Shown here: piece after piece, positions 23,046 through 23,715 of the stretch
Position numbering within the stretch: the stretch's first letter is position 1
How the letters are laid out: each line of letters opens with the position of its first letter
Source: a virus
Length of the DNA: 23,715 nucleotides
Reading direction: 5' to 3' (one strand)
IMG/VR virus record: IMGVR_UViG_3300007542_000183
Location: 1 to 23,715 of that record
Notes under the pieces: generated by a model
The model's database searches: none
What the model saw: only the letters and a program-made list of their open reading frames with translations
Told to the model about the DNA's origin: nothing
Translations under genes and position numbers: made by a program

Positions 23046-23489
23046 ATGTTTAAACTAATTTCAACTTGTAAGGGTTGTGGATGTGAAATTATTAATGAGA
23101 GAGAAACTAAGGGGCGCCTCAAAACTTGGTGTAGCGATAAATGTAGACATCAATGGCGTTATCAAAACGATCCAAAATACAAAACAAGTCAACAACAAAG
23201 AAATACCTATGATAGGCAAAAGAGAGTTGCCTATGAGAGAAAGTGGTCAGCAATACAATCAAAAGGTGGAAAGTGTCAACAATGTGGTGAAAGTAGACCC
23301 GCAATGCTATGCTTTCACCACAGAAACCCATCAGAGAAAAAAATTAGACTAGATTCTAGAAGATTTAGTAATACAAATCTTAAATTACTCCTAGAAGAAG
23401 TTGACAAATGCGACCTTCTATGTCATAATTGTCATCAAGAACTCCACAACGCTGATGGGTGGAAAGAGTTCTTTAATAAGCAGGTTTAG
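23046..23489 (+). CDS. HNH homing-type endonuclease located between tRNA genes
   Basis: The 147-aa protein has an N-terminal Cys cluster (C8, C11, C13, C29, C33: CKGCGCE and WCSDKC) that looks like a small zinc ribbon. A basic linker follows (about 35-75), then an HNH nuclease domain: GGKCQQCGESR (C77, C80), LCFHHRNP (H91, H92), and CDLLCHNCHQELHN (C126, C129, N128, H130, H134). The four Cys probably bind structural zinc and the His/Asn form the metal-dependent nicking site. Free-standing HNH genes are mobile elements in T-even phages and often sit in intergenic or tRNA regions. The last ten bases of the gene, including TAG, form the 5' end of the next tRNA, so precise insertion upstream of that tRNA is likely. 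Confidence 0.85.
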   Translation: MFKLISTCKGCGCEIINERETKGRLKTWCSDKCRHQWRYQNDPKYKTSQQQRNTYDRQKRVAYERKWSAIQSKGGKCQQCGESRPAMLCFHHRNPSEKKIRLDSRRFSNTNLKLLLEEVDKCDLLCHNCHQELHNADGWKEFFNKQV

Positions 23490-23553
23490 CAATCTGGTTG
23501 AATGCTCCGTTCTCATAAAGCGGCTAAGGTGGGTTCAATTCCCTCAACCTGCA
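23480..23553 (+). tRNA. tRNA-Met or tRNA-Ile2 (anticodon CAU)
   Basis: Acceptor GCAGGTT (23480-23486) pairs with AACCTGC (23546-23552), discriminator A 23553. D arm GCAA/ATGC; anticodon stem CCGTT/AGCGG with loop CTCATAA (anticodon CAT 23514-23516); variable CTAAG; T arm GTGGG/CCCTC contains a T-T mismatch at the second pair. The first pair is G-C, so it is not a typical bacterial initiator tRNA (C1-A72). Elongator Met and lysidine-modified Ile2 cannot be separated here. The 5' ten bases overlap the HNH gene. Confidence 0.85.
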
Positions 23554-23582
23554 TTGACCATTAACACTCTTTGAGTTATAAT
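23554..23582 (+). promoter_or_regulatory. Sigma70-type promoter for tRNA-Leu
   Basis: TTGACC (23554-23559) directly follows the discriminator base of the previous tRNA. TATAAT (23577-23582) is 17 bp downstream. The tRNA-Leu begins 13 bp after the -10 box. Confidence 0.85.
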
Positions 23583-23595
23583 GGTCTCATATCAC

Positions 23596-23669
23596 GGGAG
23601 TGTATTCCAACAGGCAGAGAAAATCGACTTAAAATCGATCCAGTGTGGGTTCGAATCCCACCACTCCTA
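23596..23669 (+). tRNA. tRNA-Leu (anticodon UAA), short variable loop
   Basis: Acceptor GGGAGTG (23596-23602) pairs with CACTCCT (23662-23668), discriminator A 23669. Anticodon stem ATCGA/TCGAT holds loop CTTAAAA, anticodon TAA (23630-23632), which reads UUA. T arm GTGGG/CCCAC with loop TTCGAAT. The variable loop is only five bases (CCAGT), whereas bacterial tRNA-Leu normally has a long variable arm. The D stem is weak (three pairs), and the first acceptor pair is G-U. Confidence 0.8.
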
Positions 23670-23685
23670 TTCATTCAAATAAAAC

Positions 23686-23715
23686 ATGGACGATCTCAAA
23701 ATCTATTGCGAAACA
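23686..23715 (+). CDS. Start of a further gene (truncated by window edge)
   Basis: An ATG at 23686 opens a frame MDDLKIYCET that runs to the window end without a stop. It lies 16 bp after tRNA-Leu, with no clear ribosome-binding site. Ten codons are too few to identify it; it would be co-transcribed from the tRNA-Leu promoter. Confidence 0.4.
   Translation, partial: MDDLKIYCET

Noticed and set aside
23077-23352. Second plus-strand frame of 91 codons within the HNH gene
   Set aside because: The HNH frame has clear Cys/His motifs; the alternative frame has none.

Overview
The window looks like part of the genome of a T4-like (straboviral/kyanoviral) myovirus that infects marine cyanobacteria (Synechococcus or Prochlorococcus). 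The evidence is a recognisable gp32 C-terminus followed by gp53, gp48, gp4, gp54-like, gp26, gp51, gp29-like, gp27-like and gp5-like baseplate proteins. Very long AT-rich structural and fibre genes typical of cyanomyoviruses come next, then a small-gene/tRNA region with sigma70-type promoters. Assignments come from reading the translated sequence; no database search was run.

Layout. 1-570 (+) is the 3' end of the ssDNA-binding protein gp32, closed by a strong hairpin/T-run terminator (578-602). 601-3266 (-) is a tight four-gene late operon: gp4 (head-completion nuclease family), an unrecognised 124-aa protein, gp48 (tube cap) and gp53 (wedge). Between gp4 and the (+) operon lies a 41-bp divergent control region whose two CTAAATA boxes form a mirror image. 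3308-22415 (+) is the late tail/baseplate/fibre operon: gp54-like, gp26 with a gp51 extension reached by a probable -1 frameshift, two paralogous tape-measure/hub proteins (the second carrying a circularly permuted M23 peptidase domain), gp27-like hub, a gp5 OB-fold piece without lysozyme, a 496-aa structural protein, a gp5C-like spike piece, a 1020-aa beta-helix fibre protein, a 223-aa structural protein and a 2176-aa fibre. The fibre contains two seven-bladed FG-GAP-type propellers and an S74 intramolecular chaperone. 22416-23715 (+) changes character: less AT-rich, consensus sigma70 promoters, two small proteins (one Phd/YefM-like), tRNA-Ile(UAU), an HNH endonuclease gene whose stop codon lies inside tRNA-Met/Ile2(CAU), tRNA-Leu(UAA), and the start of another gene.

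How it fits together. The (+) operon encodes the central hub-spike-tape assembly and the distal fibres; gp26/gp51 act as assembly factors for the tape/hub. The gp5 lysozyme of T4 is absent here, while a peptidoglycan-peptidase-like domain sits on the neighbouring hub/tape protein. The tail's cell-wall-cutting activity may therefore have been relocated (inference). The tRNAs read AUA and UUA, codons that the AT-rich late genes use often.

Most notable observations: the T TTT TTC frameshift signal joining gp26 to gp51, the permuted M23 domain with all five catalytic/zinc residues present, the twin seven-bladed propellers, the mirror-image divergent late promoters, and the HNH/tRNA overlap.
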